This document shows, in pieces, positions 46,441 through 58,188 of a stretch of 61,295 nucleotides of DNA. The stretch is from Phoronis australis (taxonomy: Eukaryota > Phoronida > Phoronidae). The translations under genes and the position numbers were made by a program. Below the pieces are notes generated by a model. That model saw only the letters and a list, made by a program, of their open reading frames with translations. It did not search any database and was not told the DNA's origin. Where the stretch lies: assembly GCA_002633005.1 (NCBI GenBank), contig NMRA01000067.1, positions 925,812-987,106 of the forward strand, in the 5' to 3' direction. Positions within the stretch are counted from its first letter, which is position 1, and the number at the start of each line of letters is the position of its first letter.

Positions 46441-48552
46441 TTTCTTTCTTGGTGCACTTATGAAGTTCCCTTCAGGGTCATGATTATTGAAGAACGTAGA
46501 CTAAAATTCATCAACTTAACAAAAAGAAAATGTCACTAGTAACTGCAGTACTCAATGTGATTGAATAATAATGAACATGTTATGAAGAGGTATCATTGAC
46601 ATATTTTCAATATCTTAACGACTTTAATTGTGTTATTTACAACTTATAACCATTCATTCAGCAAGATAAGAGTACACAATCACCATTCAAAAATTGTCCA
46701 ATCAAATATATATGCATAGGCAGAAAGTAGTTTTTACATGGTCTGGTCTTAAATTTCATGGCTTTCTCAGTTCACAGCCAACCTAATAGAAGGACTTCAG
46801 TAAACAGAAATTGCAGTTCAAACACCTTGGAAATAAAACATTATAATACACACACCATCACATCAGTTATCTGATAGTATATCGCTCAGGGTAGATTTCA
46901 GTACCTGTCTCGCAACTAGAAAAATCACCAAAATCACGGATTCTTATTTAAAATACACGGCTTGAATATCTTGCATAATCTCGCTCTTGCATTTAGCCAG
47001 GTCCCGGCATTACTGAACTCTACCCAAATTTTGAGTGATGCAAAAATATGATTCATACTGATTTCAGATTTAGTTGTCAAACAATAGAACCAAATTTTTA
47101 ATTCATAGGTTGGAAACTCAGTAACATGCAAATTTACTCACAGGTGTCGCAAAGTTCACTACATCAAGAGCAAGTATTTAGAATTCTTCTTTTTTACTGA
47201 ACATGCCTATGAATAGCATTAGCCTAACAAAAGTTACTGGGGATATGTTCAAGAAGTTTTATGAAACATGATTCCACCCAACTATTTCTGAAAAATAAGT
47301 GAATCCCATTTGCTTGAATATACAAATTCTCTGAGAATAAACACAAAACTTGTAGTTACTGAGATTTTTATACATTATGTCTTGACCATGGCGTTTTAAT
47401 TCAGATGGAAAAAATATGGCAGATTATCAGTAGTCCAGACAGCTTTAAGATGAGCAACAAAATTAACAAACTGTTGGCTTGGTTAAAGTTATTGATTTGC
47501 AAAAGGTGACCGAAGAAAGTGTTCCTAAAGACAAACTGGAGAAGAAATGCACGCATTGAATAAATTTACTTCTCGTCAATAACTTCACTTAGTGATGGCT
47601 ACATAGAAAAGAAAAGTAAATAAATGACAAAGGTATGTCAAGGTGTGGCATGGGATTGTGTGGACGGTAGAGAAAAGGTAAAAACTCAATTAAGGCTTGG
47701 AAAATTATTAATTTCTTTCCAATGGAGAGAATTTCTAGCTGGTAGCCCAATTTGCAACACATGTTGTTCAAAGAAAGACAATTTTCTGATAATTATCAAA
47801 TTGAGTTTCAATTTGTTTTTGCATCCTCTCTCATCTTTGCCACATGATGATTGACATTAGTTCACACATGCAAAAACATTAACAATCCTACCACTTTCAA
47901 GGATTGGCAATCAATAATACCTGAAGTGAAGTAGAATTGAATATAAACATGGCAGTATTTTCGTGATCCAAAATCACATTGGTAAACTAATATAGGCATC
48001 ATGATACTACAAGCACATTGATCCAGTCGAACCAGTGCCAAACAGCACTGAAAACACTTCCAATACTAGGGATTATCTTCATGTCAAATGACGTAACTCT
48101 GTTTCAGTTAGCCAGCTTCTAAAGTTTGTGAAGGAGTTCCACAACAGACCTAGAGACCTTGCTTTTCTGGGAAAACAGAGGGAATTCGCAAGATCTGATT
48201 TATTTCACGGAATTGGAGATTTCATAGTAAAATGTCCATACTTCAGTAGCAGATACTACAATTCTAGAATCTGGTTTTTAATCATCAAAAAATAAGAATA
48301 TTATCCATCAAATTTTACATGATGTGGCCACAAATCGAGCGTGGATTGATTTGTGACAGACATGCTCTTCATTCCTTCTGAAGGTGGCACTGTAGGTATG
48401 CAGCAAGTCATCCGTGAAACGGCGCTGCATTATAGTTCATCAGAAATATTAAGGTAATTTCCAGATAATTACTGTTATTTATCACTTGAAACTAGTAAAA
48501 CACAACTGCATAATAAGCAGAATTCTATGTTTGCTTCAATGTATTTCTGTTT
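46441..48552. other. Intergenic DNA, no gene seen
   Basis: AT-rich with short frames only; no repeat pair or transposon end recognised. Confidence 0.5.
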
Positions 48553-49664
48553 TTAACTCTTTCACCTCCAAGTAACTGTCGGCCATTGTGTCCCTGAACC
48601 CCAAGTAACTTAGTACACATGGGCTGAACTGAGGTGCTTGTTTTCAAAATTCCATAAACAGTCCATTTATCATTGAATTTCAAAGTGTAATACACCAAAA
48701 TGTAGAGAACAGAATGAACTTTATCTACAAATTCACCAAAATTAAAAAATCCCACTCTCTCATGTGATGCAGGTAAGTAACACCTGAAATGCCGGTGTTT
48801 GTTTGCCAATTTGCCAATTCAATGTATCGTTTAAAGAATAAAAATGATTTATGAGTAACAGTGTCGTGAATATTCTTCAGTAAAATTTCTTAAGATACGT
48901 TTTTAATCACATTTCACATCTTCTATTTACATTTGAAGTCCATAAAGTGACTTAAATTAGGCGATCGTTAAGTTCAACGATTCAAATTTGTCCACTTCCG
49001 GTTGTGACTCGCGCTTCCTTTGGGCGTTCAAATTAATTACCCTGACAATTTCACCGAATATTTCATCAATATAGAAATTTTTAAAGTACTCAACTTGCTT
49101 ATCGTAACCATCGTAAACTCTAGAAGACTCCACATGTTCAGAAAATTTGCGAAGATGTCGAAGTTCAACGGCGTTTGTTTGACCCAATTGCGAAATTCGC
49201 GACCTGCAAAGTTTTCCTCCGGTTCAAAGCCATGTAATTCAACTTCTTTGTCGTAATAGTCAACAAAATCTGGCCAGATTTATAAGAATTCCTTTTTGGG
49301 TTATCTTGTATATTAATTAAGTAAAAAGTATACAAATTATTGCCAATTTCGTCATTTGAAAAGTCTACGTCTGAATCGCCGTCGGCCGACATTTTGTTTT
49401 CGCGAGTCATCGATCTAAATTCTTGGAAAACCCCTTCAATAACTCACGTTACCTCTCAGCAACGAATCAGAAAAGCTGTTAGAAATGAAGGTAAGGCTAT
49501 ATTTAAATTTGTGACGTACACAAAAGAATTCCCCTAATCAACCAATCAAATATTCTGTTGCTTGGAAGTTCGGCATATCGTGAGACCGATAAAGCGGTCC
49601 ACGGTGTTGAATGGAGGTAAGTTTCAGAGACCGCTTAAGCGGTCTGCGGTGTTGAAAGGGTTAA
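48553..49664 (-). mobile_element. piggyBac element remnant (1104 bp) between TTAA sites
   Basis: The element spans 48557-49660. TTAA lies at 48553-48556 and 49661-49664. Inward of these are CTCTTTCACCTCC (left) and, reverse-complemented from the right, CCCTTTCAACACC. piggyBac elements insert at TTAA and have CCC/CCY termini. The right subterminal region has two 46-47-bp tandem units (about 49580 and 49627), each a GAGACCG-TTAAGCGGTCT-type palindrome plus CGGTGTTGAA. One is a perfect 18-bp palindrome at 49628-49645. A transposase N-terminal relic starts about 250 bp in from the right end. Confidence 0.85.
48957..49410 (-). pseudogene. piggyBac (PGBD-like) transposase N-terminal relic
   Basis: The piggyBac transposase excises and inserts at TTAA; this is its disabled N-terminal part. 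Seen on the minus strand: ATG at 49392 (a second, upstream one at 49410) starts an acidic leader MSADGDSDVDFSNDEIG, as PGBD proteins often have. The best reading then changes frame: YYDKEVELHGFEPEENFAGR (about 49260-49200), then a further frame with SRVYDGYDKQVEYFKNFYID, EIFGEIVRVINLNAQ and KFESLNLTIA to a stop at 48957. The stretch V-E-Y-F-K-x-F-x-x-D-E-I-x-x-x-I-V-x-x-x-N-x-x-A corresponds to the start of the DDE_Tnp_1_7 (piggyBac) domain, where P-x-x-Y-F-x-x-F-F-x-x-x-L-x-x-x-I-V-x-x-T-N-x-Y-A is usual. The DDD catalytic core is absent, and at least two frameshifts disable the rest. Position inside a TTAA-bounded element supports the call. Confidence 0.68.
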
Positions 49665-50214
49665 ACAGAAAACCGGGGTCTCTGGAGACTGTATGGCGTA
49701 AGCACACATTTGTTGCAATGGATTGTCTAAATCTGGTTTTTACCTGCTAAAGGATGTGGATTGTCCTTATTTTAGGTAAACGTTACCCCTGATTTCTGGT
49801 TTCACATTGAAATTAATCTCACATCCATTAATTAAAATGGGAAATAGGTTCTTCAGCTCAGACAACAATAGAAACGATGTCTTCAAGGGAGGCTGCTAAG
49901 AAGAAAGATCTCAACCCTAATGGGATCAGATCATTCTTTTCTTTTTGAGGATAACAGGCAATTAAAAATACTTCATCAATGCATCAATTTTTGAAAAAAA
50001 TAGAGACAAGAAGCTCATGTTATCATGTCGTAAGTCCATTTGCAGCTAAGATAGTCGTGCACACAGTATTACAACTACAACAGAATGTTTTTTAGAAGAG
50101 CAAAAATGTCAATTGGATAATTATTCATATTCAAATATAATGACCACCTTCACGATCCACATTGAAAATTCAAATAAATGTTGTGACTGCCTTAGCTAAG
50201 ATCATACGTACTAA
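49665..50214. other. Intergenic spacer
   Basis: Nothing recognised. Confidence 0.5.
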
Positions 50215-51267
50215 TATGTGGTCCTAGTCAACATTTGATAAAACAAGTCAGTGGAACCATTGCGCTACTTTATTTTAAGTGCTTAATAATTTTTGAGTGA
50301 AAATTAAATAATTTTAAATGTAAATAAAAGGCTTCAGATTGAAAATACACTCTATCAAATTCAAACTCCACAGCTTGCTGAACACAAGAAATAGTGACTA
50401 TAATTAGACACATACAGCATTCTAACACAAAACAGCATTGCTAACAAAACAAAACAAAAATATCATCACTTGAAGAAAGTAGTCTCACAGCATGCACATA
50501 AGTCCAGGGATATTAGCTTCCACCAAGCTAAAAGTCATCAAAACAAAAAGTCATTACATAGCAGCTAGAAACGATTAAAAATGTGACATTCGCAAAATCC
50601 TGGGTGCCTCAAGTAAGCATTACAAAATAATTTTTCAAAAGCCACTGATAATATCTTTCTTGGTTTTTCATATTCAAACTTATTCCAACTCAATTTTCTC
50701 TACATCAATGCCTAGTAATCTCAATTTCACTAACTCATTGACTCATCTTTACAATTTGGATATATTCTGCTAAAACCACTTTTTAATGACTGAAATATTT
50801 TAATTCAAACACTTCATTTTTCACTTTCAATGCTAACCTGAACAAAAGTCTTAAGGTAAAAGGTTTGCATGCATGAGTAGTTTAACTCCTTCTTTGAGTA
50901 GTCATAGTTCTAAATCATATGTATTATCACAAACACATTTCATAAACATCTCCTACTAATTAGTTATATCACCAGTGCAGAAAGAGGGCAGAACACAGCC
51001 CCAAGCAAAACTTTTTCGGGAAAACAACGAACAATAAAATCTGTTATTATAAAGCAATAAATTCAGCACAAACCATTCCCGATGCTATAGGAGCAACTAT
51101 CATCTTCAGACCATCCATCCTGCTCCAGGTCCAGCACCACTCACTCTGCCAACATGTGCATGATTGCAGGTCAGATGGCAGCGCCACCAGTTGTACGGTG
51201 GACAAACACAGCAGTATATTGATTGTTAGTCATTGTTTAATTGTTTCATGTTGACTAGGACCACATA
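50215..51267. mobile_element. 1.05-kb DNA element with perfect 21-bp inverted ends, TA-flanked
   Basis: ATATGTGGTCCTAGTCAACAT at 50214 reappears exactly inverted, ending at 51268. If the first and last TA (50215-50216 and 51266-51267) are the target duplication, the element is 50217-51265 with termini TGTGGTCCTAGTCAACAT. TA duplication suggests the Tc1/mariner group. The interior is AT-rich and I found no transposase. A short minus-strand reading WRCHLTCNHAHVGRVSGAGP near 51190 is probably chance. Confidence 0.82.
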
Positions 51268-53882
51268 TCAGCGTTTGGTTTAGTTCAAGAAGTGTATTGA
51301 CAATTCATCAAGTGACAGTGTTATTGATTTAAATAAATCCAACAGTATTAATTTATCAGGTAAACAGATATATCACCCGCACAGTGGAAATAACCATGGC
51401 ATTACATATTTTTGAATTACCTAATTCACTTGAAAAAATCTAAAGATGTCAATACCATCAAGTTCTCTTACTTTAAAAGCACAATTGGATATTGCCAAAG
51501 ACAATACCATCATTCTGGTTTACCTTTGGTGAGCCAATCAAAATCAAGGTATTGGTTTACCAGTGATTAAACGTGTAAAATCAATCTACTTTTTCAGGAA
51601 CTAAAATTGAGATTTTATGAAGAGTTAAAGAAACATTAAACAGAAAAAATTTGTAGAGTTAACATTACTGGAGACAGCACATTTTAAATATTAACAGTAA
51701 ATTTCTTGGCTTTGAAGATTTATAGGCCATTATCAAGCAGTCTGTGCACATTAAAATTAAAAAAAAAAAAAAAACAAATTCATATCAAAACAATGGTATC
51801 AATAACAAGATAAATTTAGTTTCAATGCAAATATTGAAGGTGAAATCTTAAGAATGTTGTCACAGTTTTCTAAATGACAATTTCATTACCACTTAAATAA
51901 CTTATGATTTTTCACAGAAATACCTAACAGTCCCAGTTTCGACAGTCCCTCACCTAAGAGTGGGACAATTTAAAAAAAATTATTCCAAACATCGTTTTGG
52001 AAACTAGAGCATTTACGTTATCTGAAAGTTTTATTAGAATGCAATGGGCCAGTTCTGAAATATGATATTACCAAATTTGGATATCTTATCTTCAGTTATG
52101 ACATTTACTTAAAGTCCGAAGCGAAATCAAGGTCAATTGTTGCCAATGAGTAATAATTTTCTGATTTCAGACAAGTAAGGACAAAGGTCTAAGATCCATT
52201 GCCTTACCTTACAAACAGTTTGTAGAAGAGTTAACTAAAGCAAAAAGTACATCGGAACTGGGTTTTGATAAACAAAAGGCAACTTGCCTATGGACATTTG
52301 TCCTGGAGCAGGTGATGATTCAGACTGTGCCTGACACTTGGACATTAAAGTGGTAAAAAATGACACTCAGTGCATGCGCAGCAGATAAAGTGTGCCTGTA
52401 AGATGCATATTGTGTAGGTACGTAATGTGCTATTAATGTCTATGTCATCAAATCTGTGGTATATTCATCGTTCATGATATATTTTACTAAGTATGTTGGT
52501 TCAATAGACGTATTATTGATATTATTACTTAAAGTTTATTACAAAACTATAGTTACAAACCTAGATATAGAAACTCAGTAACTGCTAAAGTCAAAGGACA
52601 ACAGTATTAATTTGAGGTTTGTTACATACCCCTGCCTAAAAATTTTTAGTTCAAAATTTCACAAATGTACAAATTAGTTTATTGTACTCAGTCCACAACA
52701 CTTAATTGTAGAAAGGAGTATCAACAAATGAGGGGATATCAAGAACTTTTCCGAAATAAAATCGACATTCTGCTCCTTTGTATTCAACAGAAAAGCAGAC
52801 AGCCTAATGCTCCCACATTTAACAGACACAAAGCAGGAAATTCATTAAAACACAGTCAGCTAATTCTACAATTACAGTAGTTCCAAAACAGTCTTTCTAA
52901 TTACAATTGCACAATTCCAAACCAAGCATTTCAGATATTCTCAGATTCAGGAATAAGAGTTAGTGTAGATGAGGTAGATGTTGCAAATTAGCGCCACTAA
53001 TACGCAATTAGTCAACTTAAATATAGCTCATCAAACTAAATGCTGCTACAAATTAGACATACAACAACAGCTTCAGACAAAAGGATATTATTACAGCAAA
53101 GTCGAATTGTAGTACGGCCCGAAGCTAACTAATGGTTAGATTTCAATTTATACATACATATCACATTTCATCTAGACCCACAATTTCATAAAAAACTTTA
53201 GTTTGCTGACATCAAGTAGTAGCCACATACACCCAGAGCCGACGAAAGTTAAAGAATTGCGACTCAACTGTGAATAAGTTCTCAACAAAAATAAGTACTA
53301 CGGAAATATGAATGCCTGTAGGTTTTCTTAGGTCATTATTCATTAGCCCTCCACATCAGTGTCATTAATAATAAGAATAATAATGGGACAGTGGTGATGG
53401 AAAGGCCAATCCATTACTTAGGCCTTCTGCAGGCCCTGATTGCAACAGTCAGATTTCACTGCCCAGTGTTCTCCACATCTGAAAATCTAAACAGGTTGCA
53501 CGCGCTGAGCAGCAAACATGCGGGAAGCGTGCGGCAGTCAACGTTCTCTCAAAGCTAGTGTGCACCTTATTTTTATTCAAGTATTGGGTTGTCATAAAAA
53601 GCAATGCAGTCAAAAACATCACAAAAAATCTATTCTAAGTAAAAAAACAATGCAAAAGTTCCCCTCTTGGTAAAAATTCCCCTTTTAGAAGGAGCAGTCA
53701 CCTTTCCCCTCAGATGAGTGAGGGCCTTGGAATTTTACACATTTTTGAAGGAGAAATTGAAGAAGTATATGCAAGTTTCCGAGGCATGACATTTCTTTTT
53801 TTGGCAACCTCAGATTTCATTTGGCGACCTAGGATTTCCACCAAATCATCAAATGCATCAAACTAGGTGTGGAGCACTGCGA
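51268..53882. other. Intergenic DNA with a 16-base A tract
   Basis: A16 at 51759-51774. Otherwise short frames without domains. 53.63-53.74 kb has AAATTCCCCTTTT-type sequence that recurs at 57.06-57.16 kb. Confidence 0.5.
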
Positions 53883-54557
53883 TTACATGAATTGCCAGGA
53901 TAAACCATTGACTATTATCAAGGTGATAAACAAGAACAAAGAGGGCATTAACTTGCCTTCATAACATTTAATATATATTGTAATTTTATTTCCTTTAAGG
54001 GTGTATGTTGTGAATTGACAAATTAAACGTGGAACTATGAAAGTGGATGGCAGCTCAACAAAGAGAAATGTCTTAACCACGCCACTTAACCCTAGACTAC
54101 CACTGGACATGAAGGTTTCAAATGCTGTCAAATTGCAAATAGTTTTCTCTTTAACACTTGTGCTATGATTTGTAGCGGAAGTTACAGTAGCACAAGTTAT
54201 CTTGTGGTCAAACATAGGATTATGATGAGAACAACTACTGCTGTTTGAATCAATGAGACATCCGCATAAATGAAGCTTGACACAACAAAAATGACAGCTC
54301 AAAAGGCTTGGTATCAGGAATATACCGCAGCATGCAAAAGTCCCTTTGCCCAAAGCCCGTTTTGATAATTCAGCTCTTTTCGGCCAATGTTTCATTGAGA
54401 TATGATCAACACCCATGGTAGAGAATATGTTGTTGTGTAGTAAAAGACTTCCGCTATTACAGGCTTGGTTGAGGAATTTCATAACTGTGGTAGGCGTGGC
54501 CGAAATGCCGTAGGTGGATCCAGGGGGATCAAGGGGTACCGGAAGCCCTTTTTCCAC
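53883..54557 (-). CDS. Unassigned 199-224-codon frame, cysteine-rich
   Basis: This is the longest open frame outside the LINE. From the first ATG (54482) it gives 199 residues; the full open stretch starts at a GTG directly after a stop. I do not recognise it. Visible features: a cysteine-rich middle (CC, HFCC, LCGC, CSHH, over about residues 95-155) and several N-x-S/T sites. A hydrophobic C-terminus (SLFLFITLIIVNGLSW, then QFM) ends at the stop and could be a membrane segment. There is no N-terminal signal peptide from the ATG. At this base composition a run this long is unlikely by chance, though that is a rough estimate and not a calculation on shuffled sequence. It could be an exon of a secreted or membrane protein, part of a transposon, or a chance frame. 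Confidence 0.3.
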   Translation of the reverse strand: MEKGLPVPLDPPGSTYGISATPTTVMKFLNQACNSGSLLLHNNIFSTMGVDHISMKHWPKRAELSKRALGKGTFACCGIFLIPSLLSCHFCCVKLHLCGCLIDSNSSSCSHHNPMFDHKITCATVTSATNHSTSVKEKTICNLTAFETFMSSGSLGLSGVVKTFLFVELPSTFIVPRLICQFTTYTLKGNKITIYIKCYEGKLMPSLFLFITLIIVNGLSWQFM

Positions 54558-54946
54558 TTGATTTTACCAACATCAAATTTAGAATTTTCAAATAGTTGAC
54601 TTGGACACTCCTTTTTAAAAAAATCCTTGATCCGACTTCCACTATGTGAAAAATTCTGGATCCGCCTAAAAAGTTACTGCATTTGTTGGAACTATCCATT
54701 GTCAAACTTATTATTATTATTAATTAACAAGGCAGATGAAGTATTTCATTGACACTAAACTTCCGTTTGCACTATTGGTCTATTTAGTAGGTTTTAATGA
54801 TAAGGCATTACCTGTGGACATTCGCACGTTGCAATTAATTTTCTGTCAAAGATAAAATTGCATTCCGTTATCGTTTTGCAATTATAACCATTATTATGAC
54901 ACTCACTACTTGAAATGCACCCAAAGTTATATAATCTCATTTTCAG
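54558..54946. other. Intergenic spacer
   Basis: No gene; GGATCCGCCTAAAAAG-type repeat fragments near 54.6-54.7 kb. Confidence 0.45.
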
Positions 54947-55122
54947 TTACAATACTGACACCAAGAAAAGCGCAAATTATAAAGGGGCTGGAAGCAGACT
55001 ATATCATTCGCTCATTGTTAGCCAACACATTAATACCAGACATCATGCAATGCTGCAGCATTTTTGTTTGCCTCCACAAAAGAGGAGAGTTCAATACAGA
55101 CCGAGTTAATTGGTGTTTCTGA
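54947..55122 (+). other. Possible exon with cysteine cluster
   Basis: A clean acceptor (TCTCATTTTCAG) precedes a 58-codon open stretch with CCSIFVCLHKRGEFNTDRVNW to a stop at 55122. The C-x-x-x-x-C-x-x-x-x-x-G-E-F-N pattern loosely recalls PAN/apple modules, but no donor site was found and the match is weak. Confidence 0.18.
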
Positions 55123-55574
55123 ATTAAACATTTGCTTGTTAAAGTGGAACTTGCAAGCTAATTACTTACCTCCATGATTGCTTGGTCAAATTATTTAACA
55201 ACACAACATATAGCCATGATGAGAATGTGAAGTAGGTTGAAAATTGTCAAATGTTTTTAAGAATGAGTTTTGTGTCCAAAAACGATCTGCCATAAATCAT
55301 TGAACCGTATTCAGTAAGTATGATGACATGGTTCTGGGGAATAACACTGATGCATGCTATGTGACCCCTCCCAAGGTACGACATTGGCGCAAAGGTCACC
55401 TGTTCGCAAAATTTTTCGTTTTTGCATTTACAAGTTGTCAGTGAATACAACTGCTTTTTGTTTAGTGTAGATGATGTTGAAATAGCATACATTAGCATAG
55501 TTAGTGGCATGCAAATACACCTTTAAACAGCACAAACCCAACCTAGGCACTCAGGGTGAACTCAAAGGCAATGG

Positions 55575-56090
55575 TACACCATGCCAAACTACTTTTTTCT
55601 TTTTAATTTAGATCTGAGCTACCACTTAAAGCTTTCTAAATCATGCGTAAATTTACCTTCAAATAAAAACCTAATTTGTTTAACCTTGCCAGAATTGTTT
55701 CTGTCAGAGGACAGTTTAATCCAGGTTGGGACAATTGGTATTGCTGATTCGTACATTTCCTTGCGAGGACATTTTGTTGTTAAAACCACAGGCTCTCTGT
55801 ACATTCAAGGAGGTGGGCTCACATCCAATATCACAGGTATGATAAACCATGCCCATCAATCTACTTGCTATGAAGCAACTGCTTTTTGAGCTTTCTAGAC
55901 CATGTGTAAATTTCACTGGCTCTAAATTCCTTTTTGCAGCTCGGATGTGTGTCTTTTATAATTCCTTGACATCTGTTTACCATAGAGCAAAATGGAGGTT
56001 CTTATTGGTATCGCATTTGATAACTCACCACCATCAACAATGCCCTCTATCTCGAATATCACCATCTGGCCTGCTACATCTGAAACAAAG
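55575..56090 (+). repeat. Two diverged ~280-bp tandem segments, exon-like
   Basis: Segments 55575-55850 and 55850-56090 align with gaps: ACCATGCC, AGCTTTCTA, CATG-GTAAATTT, a pyrimidine-rich AG, ATTGGTAT-GC, AATATCAC. In the first, an acceptor (CCTTGCCAG, then 55693) and donor (CACAG/GTATGA after 55836) frame a 144-bp open exon encoding IQVGTIGIADSYISLRGHFV and SLYIQGGGLTSNITG. In the second the matching frame reads IGIAFDNSPPST and SNIT but has a stop upstream. This looks like an exon duplication with one decayed copy; the protein family is not recognised. Confidence 0.35.
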
Positions 56091-56270
56091 CGCACATTGT
56101 TTTCTTAAAGAAGCCTTTTGCCATTGTTTAGTTGGCATTGTTGAATTCTTAGCCAAAGCCATTTGGAGTTTTAAAATAATACCTACCTCATCTGATCTTG
56201 AACTGTTGCCCTGGAGAAGGCAACTCAAGTTACAGACAATGCATAGTTTTACTCAAACACGCAATTTCAG

Positions 56271-56330
56271 GGCTGACTAACCACACAGTGCTTGGAATGA
56301 CCAATGACAAAAAAGAGGAAAATTATCCAG
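56271..56330 (+). other. Possible 60-bp exon
   Basis: AATTTCAG precedes and GTGATG follows a 60-bp open stretch reading LTNHTVLGMTNDKKEENYP. It sits downstream of the duplicated segments on the same strand. Splice-site matches of this length occur by chance. Confidence 0.2.
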
Positions 56331-56661
56331 GTGATGTATTGTTCCACAAATAAACAGGCTTGTGTGATAAAGTTGTGTGATACAGCTATAAAATTAAACC
56401 GAAATAACATTGTTGCATGAATAAAGTCAAAATAATGACAAAAAGAGACGAAAAAGAGGAACCTGGACATTGCTGTAGGATACTACATAACTTAAGTTGA
56501 TGCACAGATACAGGGCTAGCGGTTCCACTGTATAAATGACCTGTTGCTTTAGTCAATTCATTCTACAGTCATGAAGGTACTAAACACTTACCTCTTCAGT
56601 TGCCACTTGTCTGATTCCTTCTTTGTACCTTTTGTCTACTTGCCCTTTCACTTCTCTCCAG

Positions 56662-56903
56662 TCGATATCGATGTGGTATTAAGGGCATGTTCACCGACAA
56701 GTGGCTCAAGATCTCACCTGGTATACAGCTGGGGGGAAGCGGAAGAAGTCCTCGCAAACAATGACCTGAAGATAAGTTTAAAAACCCCATTTCTTAACTA
56801 CTTGATGAAAACACTGCGTTTTTGGACGACTAAGTGCAGACAGCCAAAGCACGTGCAAATCTCACCGACGTCTAGTGGGTTTCTTTTCAAACATGCATCT
56901 TGA
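56662..56903 (+). other. Possible exon, REJ/PKD-like beta-sandwich fragment
   Basis: After CTTCTCTCCAG the frame reads VDIDVVLRACSPTSGSRSHL, then VYSWGEAEEVLANNDLKISL, then TPFLNYL, to a stop at 56903. The order V-V-L-x-A-C/S-x-x-S-G-S-x-x-x-L-x-Y-S-W, then a loop and a D-L-x-I-x-L strand, resembles receptor-for-egg-jelly (REJ) or PKD repeats of polycystin-like proteins. There is no donor site I am sure of. The downstream part (RFWTTKCRQPKHVQ) does not fit. Confidence 0.28.
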
Positions 56904-58188
56904 TTTTGACTAGTTTAAACACAAAATAATGAAACAAGAGCAACACGAAGCGTTACAAAGTGCCCATGACTGCAACACAAATGGATCCTTCTAATGGTGT
57001 ATTAAGTATCATAAGAACAGGATCCTCATTCACCTAGGGTCCTCGATGCCTTGAAATTTGGGCCAAATGGCCCCATTCCCTTCTTAAAAATATCTAAAAA
57101 TTCCCCTCAACGGGTCGAAAATTCCCCTTTTGACTGATTAAAAATTCCCCGTTTAGTTCTAACCTCAGATAACCATAAAATACTGCATTTAAACCACTGA
57201 ATTTAATCACAGGGTCGCCAAACACTTGAAACGTCACAAACTGGTTTCCCTACAATGAAAGCGCCACATACAGGAGTGCTGTAACTAGTTTTACATTATT
57301 TCACTCTCGCATATTGAAAACGCAAAACTAAAAAAGACAGCATTTGTTCATTTGCACCTCAAAATGGAACACAATCAAACTCTGCAAGGTAAAGAAGAAT
57401 TACAAAAAGCCACGTGGCGGAGCGCAGAAACATAAAGGGACTGTCTTCAATGACGAACTTGCTGTGCACTCCACTCAGAAGCAGTCTCAAGCACCACGTT
57501 TGAACAGCAAGTTCATCAGGATTATCAAAGATGTTGTTAACAAGACTAATCTCAATGGCCGCCGCAATTATTGTGTCATGGACCATGGCGACACCTAACG
57601 GGCGTGTGTGGTCCAACGAAGTATGCGAGGCATCAACTAGCATGGCCTATTTTATTTTGTCAAATTCAAAAGTGTGAAGTGCGTTTAAAATATTGAGAAT
57701 AAAAAATATAAGCAGTATATTGGGAAAATTCACACAAAGGCAAAATCAAGGAAAAATGCGGGCAGCAAAGGTAATAAATTACTGGAAATACATCATAACA
57801 AGAGGGTGACTCAGTTATCAGTGATGGCCAGGTGAAAGTACTAGCGACTGGAGGGTGGGCAGGTACAGAACCTGCAGGATTTTGTTCAAGAGGGTCAGGG
57901 AAGTAACAAACATAAGATAGGTCTGCTGAAGAAGAGGTAGGAGCTAGGAGCAAAAACGGGGGCAGGGGAATGAGCGCCTCTCAACCAAAAGGTTGGGGGC
58001 GGAGGTTAGCTTTCCACCTCAGTATTCCAGGTGTTAATCATCAATTGATTAACAACTAATAATTAAAACTTTCAACACACGAACTTTTTCAAATGCTTCC
58101 TACGCCAATGTCCACAAACAGCTTGAGCTCTTATCGTATATTCACACCTTATGACATTCTACATTCGATGAGTAGGGGGGGGTCTGTG
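56904..58188. other. Intergenic DNA with short dispersed repeats and one lysine-rich frame
   Basis: 56.93-57.03 kb (GAGCAACACGAAGCGTTACA) recurs at 60.74-60.83 kb. 57344-57598 is an 84-codon frame (KKPRGGAQKHKGTVFNDELA, then RIIKDVVNKTNLNGRRNY) with coding-like composition but no family I recognise; it may be a pseudogene fragment. A hairpin CAACC-AAAA-GGTTG lies near 57984. Confidence 0.4.

Noticed and set aside
51090-51240. Minus-strand 3' end of a gene (WRCHLTCNHAHVG, stop, AATAA-like signal)
   Set aside because: It lies inside the 1.05-kb inverted-terminus element, with no acceptor upstream and no family match.
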